A DNA stretch of 64,000 nt from Sphagnum compactum (GCA_965153455.1 OZ234501.1:4402001-4466000), one strand, 5' to 3'. Counted from the first letter of the stretch, positions 41,431 to 55,202 are shown. Numbers and translations are program-made. Notes: a model not told the origin generated them from the sequence alone.

Positions 41431-41436
41431 ACAAAA

Positions 41437-41755
41437 GGGGGAGGAAAAGCTACAAGATGGAAAGGACCCAAGTCCTGGCAGATGAAGAAATCCTCCCTCC
41501 AAGGAGGGTGGATGGCAAAGGGGGAGAGAGAAAAAGGTACAAGATGGAAGGACTTGAATCCTCCAAGGAGGGAGGGTGGATGCCAAAGGGGGAGAAAAAG
41601 GTACAAGATGGAAGGACCCAAGTCCTGGCAAATGAAGGAAGGAACCCTCCCTCCAATGGGGGTGTGGATGGTGAGGGGGTGGAAAAGGTACAAGATTGAA
41701 GGACCCAAGTCCTGCTGGCAAATGAGGAATCCTCCAAAGAGAGTGGATCGCCAGG
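41437..41755. repeat. Minisatellite, four copies of about 64-87 bp
   Basis: TACAAGATGGAA or its variant starts at 41451, 41538, 41602 and 41689. Copies share GGGGGAGAAAAAGG, GGACCCAAGTCCTGGCA(G/A)A, GATGAAG or AATGAGG, and CCTCCAAGGAGGGTGGATG. Inner palindromes (GGACCCAAGTCC, CCTCCAAGGAGG) recur in most copies. The open frames here repeat the same period, so I do not call a protein. Confidence 0.88.
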
Positions 41756-43010
41756 GAAACACGAACAAATCATCAAGTACCCAAACCTGCCTGCCTCCCT
41801 TCTTCAGTGGTGAAAAGCATATCAGATAAGGAGAGGGGGAGGAACACCATTCTCCCACTACATTCTGTTTGCTGACACCAACATCCCAAATGGATGAAGC
41901 TGTAAACCAACTTCAGCTGCAACAGACAGAAAGACCCATTTTTTTCATGGGTGTGTTTTCCTAAGCTTGAACAAGAAGAAGCTTTGTACTTATAGTCATG
42001 GCAATTGCCCCCTCATCCATGTGGTTGTTATCTGGGTGGGTCACAAAGAGCAATTGCTCTGAGTGGCTTCTGGCAATTTTAAATGCTGAATTTGAGTCTA
42101 TGTTAGTTAGATGGGTTTCTGTCTATGGCCTGTTGTTCTCCACCTTTTCTTTGTCCTTCTTCTTCAAAGACTTCCTGACAAATTTGTTCAGTGGAACTCT
42201 TTTAAGGAAAAGAGCTGGGTATGTTATTGAAACCATGCAGGCATCTTAAAAAAGACTCTTCAGTATGTTTCATGGTTGGTATCTTAATTACTTAGATGGG
42301 TTTCATGTTTCATCCTACTTAAATCTTTGTTCAACAAATTTGATCTTGTTTGAAACTGTTTGCTGTTCTAAGGTCATCAGAAGAAAAAAAAATCTTTGTT
42401 ACAACCTTATGTTCCAGATCTTTAATACACAGAGCACATGGAGAACAATGGTGAGATGAACCTGTTGATGAGCAAGGAGCAACATTTGAGTTGGCGGCAT
42501 CATCATATGTCAAGAAGCTCTTTGGGACCCTTTTTTCATTCAGCAAAACCAACATTCAGTCACCAAAGTTTGCATCATTTTAGCAGCAATTGTACAAGTC
42601 TCTCTCCGTTGTCATTGTTTCTGGAACATGACCTTCATTGTTTTGTTCTTTCTGGTTTCAGTGTAAATCATAGCAGCACAATAACTAATTGGGTTGCAGG
42701 TATAATTTTGTGCAAAGCGTTTGAGTGGACTTGGAGTTTGGAGATGGGGGATGGTGACTGTGGTATTATGCATTTGGAAGTATTTCTTCAGATGAATTCT
42801 TCTTAAGTCATTGAAGCTACAGGCCCTTTCAAGGGAGCCCAAGTTCAACCATACCAGCTCTATTGCTTGGAGTGATTGCCGCCCCCCCCCCCCCCATAGA
42901 ACTGAGGTCCATCTGGTTTGGTTTCTGTATCGAGTGGCATTTTTCATTGAAGGTGCAGTGTAAACCAGCCCATCACTGATCGCCTGCCTACGACCAACCA
43001 CTTTGGCAGA
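41756..43010. other. Region of mixed composition, no gene recognised
   Basis: Less AT-rich than its surroundings. Frames at 41998-42249, 42438-42806 (+) and 42612-43001 (-) show no domain that I recognise, and the last begins on shared sequence with the + frame. A transcribed noncoding gene is possible. A run of 14 C lies at 42882-42895. Confidence 0.35.
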
Positions 43011-43460
43011 TCTTTCTCAATTCTTGTCCATTTTGAGTGATTTGAATGCTATAGGAGCGCCTTCTCAAGCTTCACGAATCATCTTTGAGACGCAAAGCCA
43101 AAGAATCAGCCAAAAAAGAGCATATGTAAAGAAAATATGTGTTTTTTGAATTGTAAAATGCCTTTTTTCTTTTCTTTTCATTTTTCTTCATTTTGATCCC
43201 TCTTACTTTCAAACCTCATTCTTATTTCTTATTCATTTTAAACGATTTGAAGAGTTATAGGAGCATCGCCTGAAGAAGTTTTACAAGTCACTTTTGAACT
43301 CTAATAACAACAAAACAACATACAAAGAAATTTTTTGAGTGTTTGAAAACCAGCCTTTGTAAGGTTTGATGGTTTGTTTTTTTGGGTTCTTAACCCTCTC
43401 TACTTTTGGGAGCCATAACTTTCTCAATTCTATTTCATTTTTGACAATTTTTAACGGGGG
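43010..43460 (-). repeat. Degenerate tandem repeat, period about 207 bp, related to 48.9-49.5 kb
   Basis: CTTGTCCATTTTGAGTGATT (43022) recurs as CTTATTCATTTTAAACGATT (about 43229), with a weaker third copy near 43430. The following GCTATAGGAGC / GTTATAGGAGC is kept in the first two. The same words in reverse complement form the array at 48930-49470. Confidence 0.6.
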
Positions 43461-44320
43461 CAAAAAATGTGTCAATAAGAAAGGTTACAAGTTTTGTTTG
43501 GACACCAAAAACAACCAAGCCCTCTCCTTGGATCCAGCCTACCTTGAGTGCTTAAGTGTTTGGTCGTTAATCAATTTATCTTAGTTGCATTCAGTTTTTA
43601 AAAATTTCACAAAAATAAAATTAAGTTTTTAAAATTATGCAAAAATAATGTATTGATATCAAATAAGAGTTCTAAAATAAAAATTTACACAACTATTGGT
43701 GTACATTTACACAAGGGGATAATTATGAATCAATTGTATGTTCATGGTTTATAATTATCCACAACAATCACCCTTGATCATCAATTAAAAGGAGAAAGAA
43801 AGAAAGAACCAACCTATTAAGCTAAGCTTTTGTGTGCTCTTAAGTTTACATGGTGATCATTTTAGCTTGAACATCAATGAACATTTTCTACTACAAATAG
43901 GTAAGTGAAAGTGTAAGGTAAAGCTCAAGGGGACATTCTCTTTCCTAATAATACGAAAGATGGTCATAATAATTCTAAGGTCCCTCCTTTTTGGTGAGAG
44001 GGGCATGGAGGGAAGCCCTTAGGCTAGGGATGTCCCTCACCTACCAATTCTTTTTACAAATCTAATTTTTCATTATTATTATTATTATTATTTTGCCTTG
44101 GTTTTAGTTTGGACTTACCTATATGCCGATGAAAGAGCCAAGAGACACCACAAATCTCCCCAACCAAACCCGTAAACCCTAAACCCCTTCCTAACCCTAA
44201 AAGTTATCAATGAGCCCCTATATATGGGAGCTATATGTAATCGAAATTTTTTTATACATATCCAAGAGGAAGTTTTAGGGTTTGTGAATTTTTAGAAGTT
44301 TGGAGGATATTAGCCTTGCC
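43461..44320. other. AT-rich intergenic DNA, no gene seen
   Basis: An ATT trinucleotide run sits at about 44071-44092. Telomere-like CCCTAAA words begin near 44165. No coding signal. Confidence 0.5.
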
Positions 44321-44324
44321 TACT

Positions 44325-44600
44325 ACCAAGGCCCTTAAGGATATTATTGTGTTTAGATAATTCATTATAGAGTATAGTAGCTTAAGGGATTTTTATAGGC
44401 CCCTAGGTAATAATAATAATAATAGGTCTATTTATTTTTATATGAGGATTTTTTGAAAAATGATATTTAGGCTTGTGTTGAAACTTGAGATTAGTTATTA
44501 TAGAGTTATATAATATTTTCAAGGATTTTGGTTTCTTTTTTTTAGAGGATTTTTTGAAGATTAGGTATATTTTTGCATGATGAAGTATTTGAGTTTCCAT
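44325..44600 (-). repeat. Dispersed repeat, copy B (inverted relative to 4.81-5.08 kb)
   Basis: TAGTAGCTTAAGGGATTTTT then ATAGGCCCCTAGG at about 44377-44407 is the reverse complement of copy A. It is followed in both by the trinucleotide run and by AGGTCTATT and GAGGATTTTT. The two copies lie about 39 kb apart in opposite orientation. Confidence 0.75.
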
Positions 44601-47600
44601 AATTCTTTTTTTTGCTGTAAGATTACTTTTTAATGGCACATGTTATGTTATGTTCTCGTGCTTTTTCTTTGCCTTGTATTTCTTCTTGTATTGCCGTGTT
44701 TCAGAGCATTTGCTAAACCCTAAACCCTAACCCATGTTCCCCACTGTTTATTGACTTCCCTATAGTGTTTTGCAATTTGATGATTCACATCACAAAATAT
44801 ACCAATATGGTTCATTTTTTAGTTGGGTCATGAACCCAATCAACCATTCCCACCATCCCAAATCTCGACCATCTTAAGTTTTTAAAATGTTTTGGAAAAT
44901 TTAGAGTATGCCCATGTTCCTTCATATCAATCTAGGATTTAACTGGTGTTGTGCGGTTTTTTTTTTTTTTTTTTAAAATTAAAATTAAATTTTTTTATTT
45001 TAATAAATAAATTTAAAGAGAACTTTTAATCCTGGTTTTGATTCTTTAAACATATTGGAGATTCTTTGGGTGCAGGTTTGAGCCTAGTTCTTACTATTTT
45101 AAAATTTTGTAGTTTTGAATTTGACACTTTTTTTTTTCAAATTCAAGAAGCTCTAGGCCCGGTTCCATGCAAACATTACACATTCCTCTATGCTAAATAT
45201 TGTATAGATATTTTCTTTTATATAAATCAAGGTTTATATAGGCATAGAGTTCAACAACTAATAAAAAATAATATTTTACTCTGAAGTTGAGCCTATTTGT
45301 TAAAAAAAAAATCCAAAAAAAAAATTCAACTCACCTACTTTAAAAGCATGCCCCTATTTTCAAGAGTATTTTTTCACGGTTTTAATTTTGGGTTCGGATC
45401 TAGCAAAAGACTAGTTCCAATGTCCAATTCTTGTGCAAGTTCCAACACACACAAAAACAAAATAAAAGATGTGAGCTTAACTCCAAGTCACAAAAACTTG
45501 AACCTAAACCCTCAATTTTAACATTGCAAACTGAATACCCTTCACAACACTAGATATTATTATTATGAGTGGGACAAATCTTACTTTATGACATTCCTCC
45601 CACTCCTCAAGACATAGGCATATAGAAAAGAGGATATTTGTGGGGCTAATGTGCCCTCCAAATACAATTAGGAAATTTGTTTGAGTGCTTTAACATGCAA
45701 TATAATACCCTTATGAATTGAACATCCTTACCTTGAAAGTCACTCAAGCAAATTTGGCCATCCAACAAATCATCTTGAATAATAAACAACAACAACAACA
45801 CATCTCACTACACTTTGATTCCCTCTTTTACTCATATCTATTACTTATCCTCCCCAAGACTAAATTTTAATTATTTTATTTTTTCATTTTTGGTTTTGTT
45901 TTTGGTTTTGATTTTGAAAATCAGTCTCAATTGGAATTTGGTGCTTACTAATTGGGACAAGAACTTGTGGTTAATCGCCATTGGTTTCGGTCCTTGTTAA
46001 TTTTATAAACATGTATCTTGGTTTTGGGTTTGAATTCCACCCACAAATGGAACCAACGATTTGGTTCCAATTTTCATTTTTTCAAAACAATAAGTTTTTA
46101 ATCCCGATTCCAAATCAATCTTAATTTGAATTCAATTCTCATTAACTAAAATTCAAATTGTATGATTCTTACTTACTAGAGTGAGTACACACACAACATT
46201 GGGATTGAACTTGCCATGCAGGGTACAACTATTATGCAATGAATCGATTGTTCATCATCATAATAATTACAACAATGAGACTTTAAGCAATCGAAAATGC
46301 TTTCCATGAGGCAAGTCTTCCCACTTGTACAAAAGGAAATTACGAAAACATGATTTTATTCCGTATAGGTAGAAGGGCTCACCTCATTTATTACAAGGGT
46401 TAAAACACCGAGAGCAAGGCCACTTGAAGGTGGAGCTTGAGGTTCACAATGTGAATGCCTTACTACCAAGGTTATACTTTACAATTTACATTTTCACAAA
46501 AAATAAAATCATAATATCTCACCAACTTCACAAACGAATAAATTAGATGAAAGGCTCAAACTTGTGAGGTACCATATATTAGGTCATTATGAACCTTTCT
46601 ACCTCCACCCCCATTATATAAGTAGTTCCCTATGTAATTGGATATAAGACCCTTCACATGTAATGTTAAGTGTGTGTTTAGTTGGAGTTTAAAACTCAAA
46701 ATCATATAAAAAATGTTATGTAACAATCTCATCAACATGGATCCTAGTTAGAAGATGATGTTATTTCAATGTTACGTCAATAGTTATGTAACTTCACATC
46801 TTTCAAAATCCTAGATTTTGGGTGAGAAATTCAACCATGTAAAATGTTTTAAAATGAGCTTCTAAGCTAATGCTAACAATGTTAAAAAGAAACAATTTGG
46901 TCATTGTGAGCACCATTGCCATTGCCCACAAAGTTCATCCCCACCATCATCAAAGTCCTTTTCCCTAAATCATCATTGTTGTAAATGTGTTTGTCATTGA
47001 ATTACATTTGCGACAAAACCAACTCCCTATGCCATAGAAGTCTATTTGTCACACAAGAAACATCACCACACAAGGAGTGTAAAATAAGAACATGGACATT
47101 TTTAGTTCAACAATTTCAAGTTTTGACAATTCGAGTGATGTACATGATAAGGTTCTTTCAAGAAACTTTGTAGCAAGAAAGTTTGTAACCATTTTGCATA
47201 AATTGAAATGTGTTTTGATTTGCAAAGAATTCTTAATTCGCAAAATATCAATTCACAATCCAATTCCTATTTAATAGTATTTGTATTTCAATGCATATTC
47301 AAAGAATCCCAAAGGTCTACTTGATGTGCTTAAGAACTCCCAAGGTATTTTGAAACCAATATGCATGATTAAAATGTGTTTTAATTTGCAAATAAACTTT
47401 AATCCACAAAGTATGAATTCATTATGCAATTCAAATGTTCTTATATATCAATGTTTGTAACTCAATGCAAATATATTTATCATTGATGAGGGATGTTTAG
47501 AAAAACAAAATGCAATGATAAAAGGAAAGCCATTAATGCAAGTTTCAATGCAACACTCAAAATTCATCAATAGAACCACAACCACCAAATTGGGAAGAAG

Positions 47601-48280
47601 GGGAAAATAATGGTTTTCATCTAGTCCAAGAGATATAAAAACCTTAAGCAAAAGTTGGCATGTGAAATTAGTTTTAGACTATTGTTGCCAATTGGAAAAA
47701 AATTCCTATTGTTGTGGTGTTTGTAGATTACTTTCAACATTTGAAAAGTGGACCTACATTCAAAAATAAATGGACTTCAATCTTGGGTGAATTAAAAAAA
47801 TTTGATTACATATATAGGACTGTACATAAATTACAACAAGGATTATTGGTCAACACTATAAACCCCCCCCCCCCCCCCCCTTTCCAACTACATTGACAAA
47901 CTTAAATTCAATTATAATTAGAGTTGAAAATCACCCTTCCAACTACAATTTATTTTTTCCAATTGCTAATCACAAGAGTTGACAATTACAAGTCAAAAAT
48001 GAAATTGCAGTCAAAAGTGATAGCCACGTGTCAACACCACTACAATAGCCACTTCTAACCATTTTAATTGGAAATGATTCCATCATTATAATCAAATTTG
48101 TTTTCGATTGTAACTTCCTAATGGATGAACTTCATCCATTAACGAATCATGACATCATCAAACAAGAAGTTGAATTTCCAATTATATTTCAACTAGGCCA
48201 TCGAGTTGTAATTTTTAACTATGTTATAACTAGGCCATACAAAAAATAGCCAATAGTTTGTTGACATGTGTGCTACCTAG
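44601..48280. other. AT-rich intergenic DNA, no gene seen
   Basis: Short telomere-type units occur at 44714-44732. An 18-C run sits at 47863-47880. No conserved protein segment is seen in either strand. AT-rich open frames such as 45066-45284 and 47049-47274 are short and low-complexity. Confidence 0.5.
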
Positions 48281-48283
48281 AAT

Positions 48284-48472
48284 TATGTTTAGGTTTAGGT
48301 AGGTATATAGGTTCATCTAGAAGTAAATAAGTAGGTAAGAAATTATGTTACCTACCTATTAGGCCTACCTATTTATATATACCAACTTAATCTAAGCCTA
48401 GGTAGGTTGGTAGGCCTAAGTAAATTAGTAGATCGTACTTAGGTTTAAAGTAAATAAATAGGCTTAAGATAA
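48284..48472. repeat. TAGGTAGG/CCTACC-rich block
   Basis: Repeated words TAGGTAGG, CCTACCTA, TAGGCCTA and CCTAAG with partial inverted symmetry, related in composition to the block at 53.4-54.3 kb. Confidence 0.6.
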
Positions 48473-48924
48473 TCCTTTTTTTGCCACATGGCCTTTAAGG
48501 TCAAACCTTTATTATTGGTTTGTCCTATGTGCCAACTTCACCTTTTGAAAATGACTTGTGCACCAACTTCATTATGTATTTTACAAACTTGGAAATTATG
48601 ACAAACAATATGGGATAAAAATGTAATTGCACTCTAGTTGCGTCCTAAGTTGCAACTTAATTTCAACTAAGGTAAACATAGACTTAAGATTTCAAATGAA
48701 ATTGACTTTTTACACATTGTTCATTCACTTTTGTTGCTAAAAGAATATTTGTAGCCTTCCATATAATGTTTCCAATGCTACAAAAAATGATCAATCTGGT
48801 CCAACAACAAAGAAGATATGGGTTATTTTTTAAAAGTTGATGTTTGGTGATAGACATGTTAAAACAATTTCAGATTTTTATATTAAATTCTTTCTTCATT
48901 GTTTTGTTGCATTCAAAATTCAAA

Positions 48925-49470
48925 GAGATTTTGTAGATCCCTAGTTGGTGCACCTTTACCTTTTTAGATCATTCAAAATGGACTAAAAATTAAAAAGATA
49001 TGGGGTTTGAAACTAGAAAGGGATTAAATTTTTTTCTTCAAAACATTTTAAACAAAATATCACAATTTTGGATTTGGAGATTAAATTCTTTCGTCATTTT
49101 TTTTTGTAGTTGAAGTAAGAAGTCTTGTAGATCCTTAGTTGACACACCCATAGATTTTTAGATCATTCAAAATGGATAAAAAATGAGAAAGATGTGGGGT
49201 TTAAAACTAAACATGGTTTAAAGAATTTTTTTTCAAAACATTTGAAACAAAATATCACGGTTTTGAATGTTGTAATTAAATTCTTTTGTCATTGTTTTAT
49301 TGCATTTGGAGGATAATGAGATCTTGTAGATCCTTAGTTGGTGCACCCATAGGTTTTTAGATCATTCAAAATGGACTACAAATGAGAAAGATAAGGGGTT
49401 TAAAACTAAAAAGGATTTAACGTTTTTTCTTGCGAACATTTGAAATGAGATATCACTTGTCCTCTTCCTC
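48925..49470 (+). repeat. Tandem repeat, three copies of about 195 bp
   Basis: TTGTAGATCC(C/T)TAGTTG starts at 48931, 49125 and 49324. Each copy continues with TTTTAGATCATTCAAAATGG, A(G/A)AAAGAT(A/G)(T/A)GGGGTTT, AAAACATTT(T/G)AAAC and a TTAAATTCTTT(C/T)GTCATT tail. No frame is conserved across copies. Confidence 0.88.
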
Positions 49471-52400
49471 CTCTTCATGTTTTTTTCTTTGCTCCTTTGT
49501 TTATAATGTTTAAAGAAAATTTGTAATCCTTCAATTTGCCCTTCTCATTGATTTGGTTCAAGAACGAAAAGAATATTAAAATTTTCAATGGTATGTAGGC
49601 TTGTGTTCTGTGTTGGGTGGTTCTAAGTACTTAGCACCCAATTCCTAGCTAAACTAGAACAAGAACTACTTATAATAATTAATTGGTTTGTCATTATAGA
49701 TAATATTAAGTAATAGGGAATAATATTCATGAAAATATTTAATTTATAGCAATGAAATTAATAAGTATAATACATTTTAATAATATTGACTATTTAAATA
49801 TTGCAATAACTATAAAAATTTAGACAAATATATACATTAATAATAACATTGTTATTATCAAATGTTATTATAATTAGTTTTAAACCATGTTATTTACATT
49901 ATTATAATTATAATAATTAATAATATTATTATATGATCCTAATTTAGGCGAATAATTAATAGCTAACTTATTAATTAATTTAACATACACAGTGCCTAAG
50001 TTTGGTTAAACTATGGTTAACCACTTATGGTGCATGCCACATGTGATACATATGCAACCTTAGACATAGGCCAAATGACACCTAAATTGGGTCAAGATTT
50101 AGCTTTTTAAGCGATATGGTGCCTAGGCTAAATGTAGACCTAGGCCACATAGCATGCAGGTCTAGTTCAATTATACCAAAACTTTTACTAACCTATTAGA
50201 ATGTATTGAAGTTTGGTATCATGTGCCTTGTATTAAACTTTCAAAAAATTTATAAACTATGTACTTAAATGACCATGTTATTATGTAGGTATGTTGTCAA
50301 TCCTAAAACACAAAACATTTTTACAACAAAAAGACAAAAATTAAATTAATTAAATAAAAATTCAAAAATTCAAACAAATTGGGATGTGTGTTTTATAATG
50401 TTAGAAAAATATCAATAATTGAAATTTAATGAAATTTGCTTTACAAGTTTTGTAGTTAAACAACACCAACATCATTTAATGTTGAATGTTGTAAACTACC
50501 AAAGCCATGTGATAGGAAGCACCCCATGGTGATACCTTTTCAATCAATGGGAGGAGCTTTTGAATGGTTACATCTCACATTGAAAGATGGCTATTGGTTA
50601 TTCTCAACTTCATTAGCTTAGGTAGGATAAAAAAAAAGATCTAAATGCCTAGGTCTAACTTGGGGACAACTTATTCTTTTTAACTACTTTTGACCACATG
50701 TGTCAATGGAAAGGTTTCCAACTTGTAACCATTTTTTATCTACCCTTTGGGAGTTGCCTTTTGGTTTCAGTCTTGGCAATCCATCACAATCCTCCTGTAA
50801 TTAGTGAACTTTGTTGGTTTTTACAACCAAAATAAAAAAAAGTTCATTTAAAGAAATAACCATGCATCTCCAACTTATGTAAAGTCGAAGGCACATTGGA
50901 TTTAGTTGTTGTCATGTTTATTGTGTAGCATTTTGCATGAGGTGTTGACATAATAAAAATCCATAATTTGCATTATTCACAAGGTTGACTTGTAGTTGTA
51001 TAGTATAGTTGAGAAACAGTCGAACCAAAGTTGCAAGAAAAACATTAGTCTTTTGAACTACATTTCATCCATCCAACTAACATTTATCATCCATCTCTAT
51101 TTCTTGTGACTCACAAAGTAATTGAACACAATACTCATGAAGTTGACATACCACCTTGGGACAAACAAATATCAGCTATGTCATTTTCCCAGTTGATGTC
51201 TCAACTATAAAACCTATAGGTGCCAAGAATATTTCATGAATGACCCCAAATTGTTTTTTTAATATTTAAAAAGTTTTAGTTGAAAATGTAATAAAAAACA
51301 ACATGTAGTTGAAAATGGGTTGGTTGAAAAAGGGGGTTTTCTACTACTACAATGAGCTCACAAACAAAGCTACCATTCATTTGCCTCTTAGGTTCTTTAA
51401 TAGGCTGATCTACAACATGATTCATGAATTCCTGGAAAACAAGCCCATGTTCACCCCATGTCACTTATGAATGATTACAACACCATCTTCAATCCCACTA
51501 ATTTACATCTAGAGAAACCAATTGATAACAATGGATTAAGAAGGAAAAACATTGACCTAATTGTTGAAGATCTCTCAAAACTTGTTATGGGTGGGCCTTC
51601 ATGAACTTTGGTGGGTAGACATCTTTCACACCACCTTTTTTTTGTCTAGATTTTTCATCCAAACTTTAGTTGTGATGAAGCCATTGACTATAATCTCGAT
51701 GCATAATCCAATCCACACTATAAAGTTTACATCTATCATTGAAATTGTAATTATGATTGAACTTTCAATAGATCCTTTGATTACAACCGTAATGCATAAT
51801 GCAATCAACAACCCAAGCCTTAGACCTTGTTCTTGGATGAGTTTAAAGTGTAGACGGTGTATTTTAGACTCTTGGTAGGACATGTGTCAAAAGAACCTAC
51901 TTTTTTGCAATGAAAACATTGTTGAAACCACACAAAAGGGAGTTACATGTTTGATTCAATCAACAAACTGCTTGAAACAAGTTTGATTGTTGACGAAAAG
52001 TGCACAAAAACACACATGAACATATTTGAAAAGTAGCTAAACTATTTCAAATGCAAAGGCAAACTTATCAATGAAACCTAAATGAACATGGTGAAAGCCA
52101 TCATAGGTTCAAAACATGTCATGACCATGGTATTTATGAAGGACACAAAGAATGGAAATTTTTAGAAGCACTAACCTTGAAGAACAAGATCCTTTTGATC
52201 AATTTAATGTGGCAACAAAAGATTCAATTTACAAAGGGGATTTTGTAGATCATAATAACTAAAAAAAAATGACAAAACAATTCATTCAAACTAAGGTCAA
52301 AATTTGATATAATAGAAACGTCCAACTTTGTGAACTAATCAAACGATAGTTTTTTGTCATCCAAGGAAATTGTATAATTCCTTATACATTGTTTGTCCAA

Positions 52401-53395
52401 ATATGTTTTCCCCTTCAATTGAATGGATTGGTTGTTTTCAATGTCTACATTGAATTTATGTGCCATGTTTGTTTCTTGAATCACTTTTGCATCATTCAAT
52501 TCAATAATTTTCATTAACATTTTAATGTTGGATTATATTTGAGATTGATGGAGTTTTGTAATGGACCATAACAAGTAAAAACATTCAACACAGAAAACAC
52601 ATGCAAGTCATATTTCTTAGTAATTTTCAATTAAAAAATATTAATGCCAAGGTATTTTTAATCAAATGGACCCTTTTGTATTTATTGTTGTATAATATTT
52701 CTAATATATAATGTTGCCCTTCTTTTTGAATGGTGCCACAATTCAAGAAATCAATGTGTAGCTCGCATCACTCAAAAGATAAGGTGTAAACCCATTTTGA
52801 GAACCTTTGCCAAGCTTACACAACCCACTATATTAAACATCTTTATGCAAACCATATCTGCATAACATTCATGAATTATTAATATTACTTGGAAGACTGA
52901 CAAAAACATTAGTGGTTTTTTTATTGTAATTAACAATTTGTGCAACTATGTTGAAGCCATTGATTTTATGACAGTATTAGTCTTTAGAAAAAGCCACCTT
53001 AAGGTTTTATAACAGAAATGTGGATTTTGTCTATTGCACCTTGCATAACAAGAAGTTTGTACCATTTCTTGAACTTTTCCATGATAACTACTATTGTTAT
53101 ACATTGAGGCCAAGATATTAAACCTCTATATACACAATTTCGAAAACATGGACAAACTCATTTAGGTGGAGGGATAGTGTGAACTTTCCCGTTGCAAGAA
53201 GTTCAAATTGCAAGTCATAAAATTTTCACCTTGAGGTAATTTGTAAATTTGAGATAATTGAACAACAAAGTTGAATTTGAACATGAATTATTTTTTTGTA
53301 TTTGGTGTTTTATCTTTTAATCAAGAGTCTTAATTTTTTTACAATGCTAAACAATGTTGTTTTAATCATTCAAAAGTTTTTAGCTCAACAAGCTT
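49471..53395. other. AT-rich intergenic DNA, no gene recognised
   Basis: Nearly 4 kb with only short frames. The frame at 51561-51878 (+) and that at 51276-51464 (-) show no family that I can name. It may be decayed transposon sequence. Confidence 0.5.
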
Positions 53396-53399
53396 ACAA

Positions 53400-54310
53400 T
53401 AATTTTTAGGTAACCTACATAGCTTTTAAGGTAGTTTATGATAGTTTTTGGGTAACTTAAATAGCCATTAGATAAAGCCACATAGCCCCTATATCTAAGT
53501 AGGTATAAAGAACCCCTAGGTAAAATACATAGCGTCTAGGTAGGCATATGTAGCCTCTACGTAGTTTACACCCCCTAGGCATGCAACATAATCCCTAGGG
53601 TAACCTACATAACCCTTAGGTAACTTACATAACTACATAGCCCTTAAGGTAGCTTACATTAATCCTAAGGTAACCTACATAGGCTATATAAAATTTAGGA
53701 GGACTTCCATAGTCAAGGGTAACCTATGACAACTTCAAAGTATCTTATGGTAGCTTCTATAATTAGCTTACATAATTTTAAAATAAATTACATAGTTGTT
53801 AAAAAAAACTTACATAGCCTTTAATGTGGTTTATGACAATTGTTACAAAACATACATAACCCCTAGATAACTTATATGACCTATAGGATAACCTAGATAG
53901 CTCCTATGGTAACCCCCAGGTAAGCTTAGGTAATTTTTTGTAAACCCTAAAATAGATATTAGTTAAACCTAGATAGGTTGTGTAAATCCTAAGCTAACTT
54001 AACTTATCCAAGCTTATGTAGGTGGGGTAGATTAACTATAGTAGATTCATTAGGCTACTTAAATAGAATAGAAAAAATATTTATTAAAATGTGGCGACAA
54101 ATTATTTCACATAAAAAAAGTTGGTGCAATGATATATATATATATTTCAAAAGTGAAAGAGAAAAGATCAAATCTTAAATCTTGCAACTTAATCTAGGTT
54201 AAGTAGCCTTAAGTGCTTAGCTTAGGTAGGTCACTAGGTTCCTAGTTTAGATTGCTTACGGCCCATCTTTTAGCCTAATCGTATTAGTAGCTTAACCTAG
54301 GCTCTTAGCT
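53400..54310. repeat. Degenerate short-unit repeat (GGTAACCTACATAG... / CCTAGG)
   Basis: A unit of roughly 17-25 bases, TAGGTAACCTACATAGCCCT and variants, recurs more than a dozen times with heavy divergence: for example 53407, 53520, 53600, 53620, 53650 and 53678. Words CCTAGG and CCTAAGG dominate. The block at 48.28-48.47 kb is similar. Confidence 0.7.
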
Positions 54311-55200
54311 AATCTAATCTTTTTTGACTAACTTAATGAATTGGATTAATTATTAATGAATTCATTATGTGTGTAATAAGTGATCCGTATTGACTCAACG
54401 GTTGGTCACTTTCATCATGGTAATTTTTTCAAATTCATTCAAAATCTACTGAAAACATAATGAACTTATCACATATTGTGGTAGTGTTGATGGCTATCAA
54501 ATTGTTAATATTATTGCCTTGTCTTGAGGGGAGGACTTGTATTCTTGCACGAACCAAAACACCACATCCCTCACTTGCCACCAAACCCTAATTATAGTCC
54601 TAACTGGAACCCTATGGGTATGCTATTGTGAGACTAATGGTTGAGATCAAGAATAATGGTAAGATCTACAATGATCATGCCAATGTCTTGAACATCACAT
54701 TTCATGGTCTCATAGGGCTACAAAAGACAATTTGCTATGTTCATTTTGTTTTTGGGGTGATGAAGGGTGAGAAAGGGTGGGAACTTTTTGAATGCATTAT
54801 ACCCAATGTGGCCATATTCTTCACCCAACTTAAAGGAACACAAACAATTTATAACTAGAGACACTCTTGCAATCTATCTATTGCTGAGGGTTAGGTACAT
54901 TCACCCATGGGCAAACTCTACTAAAATTGATTCCAAAGGGATGACCATGTGCATATTCCAAAGGGGATTATCATGTTGTCAAAGTGGCCTTTGAATTGGT
55001 TTTTGTCCTTTCATGCATAATACAAGAGTTTTCTTACTCCAGTGTCATAGATTACCTATACAAAAAGAGTGGTGCTAAATTTTGCTTCCAATAATTTTAT
55101 GCCCACATTGCCCAAAACACACACTCTATTGTGATAGGACTACAAAAAGTGGTGCTAAATTTGATCCCAATAAGTGAGTCCCACAATACCCAACTCAGAC
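54311..55200. other. Intergenic DNA, no gene seen
   Basis: Overlapping frames at 54628-54994 give no recognisable product. AAAAAGTGGTGCTAAATTT is doubled at about 55064 and 55143. Confidence 0.45.
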
Positions 55201-55202
55201 AG

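Noticed and set aside
41415-41858. 147-residue minus-strand frame and its + strand partners
   Set aside because: All follow the period of the minisatellite at 41.44-41.76 kb.
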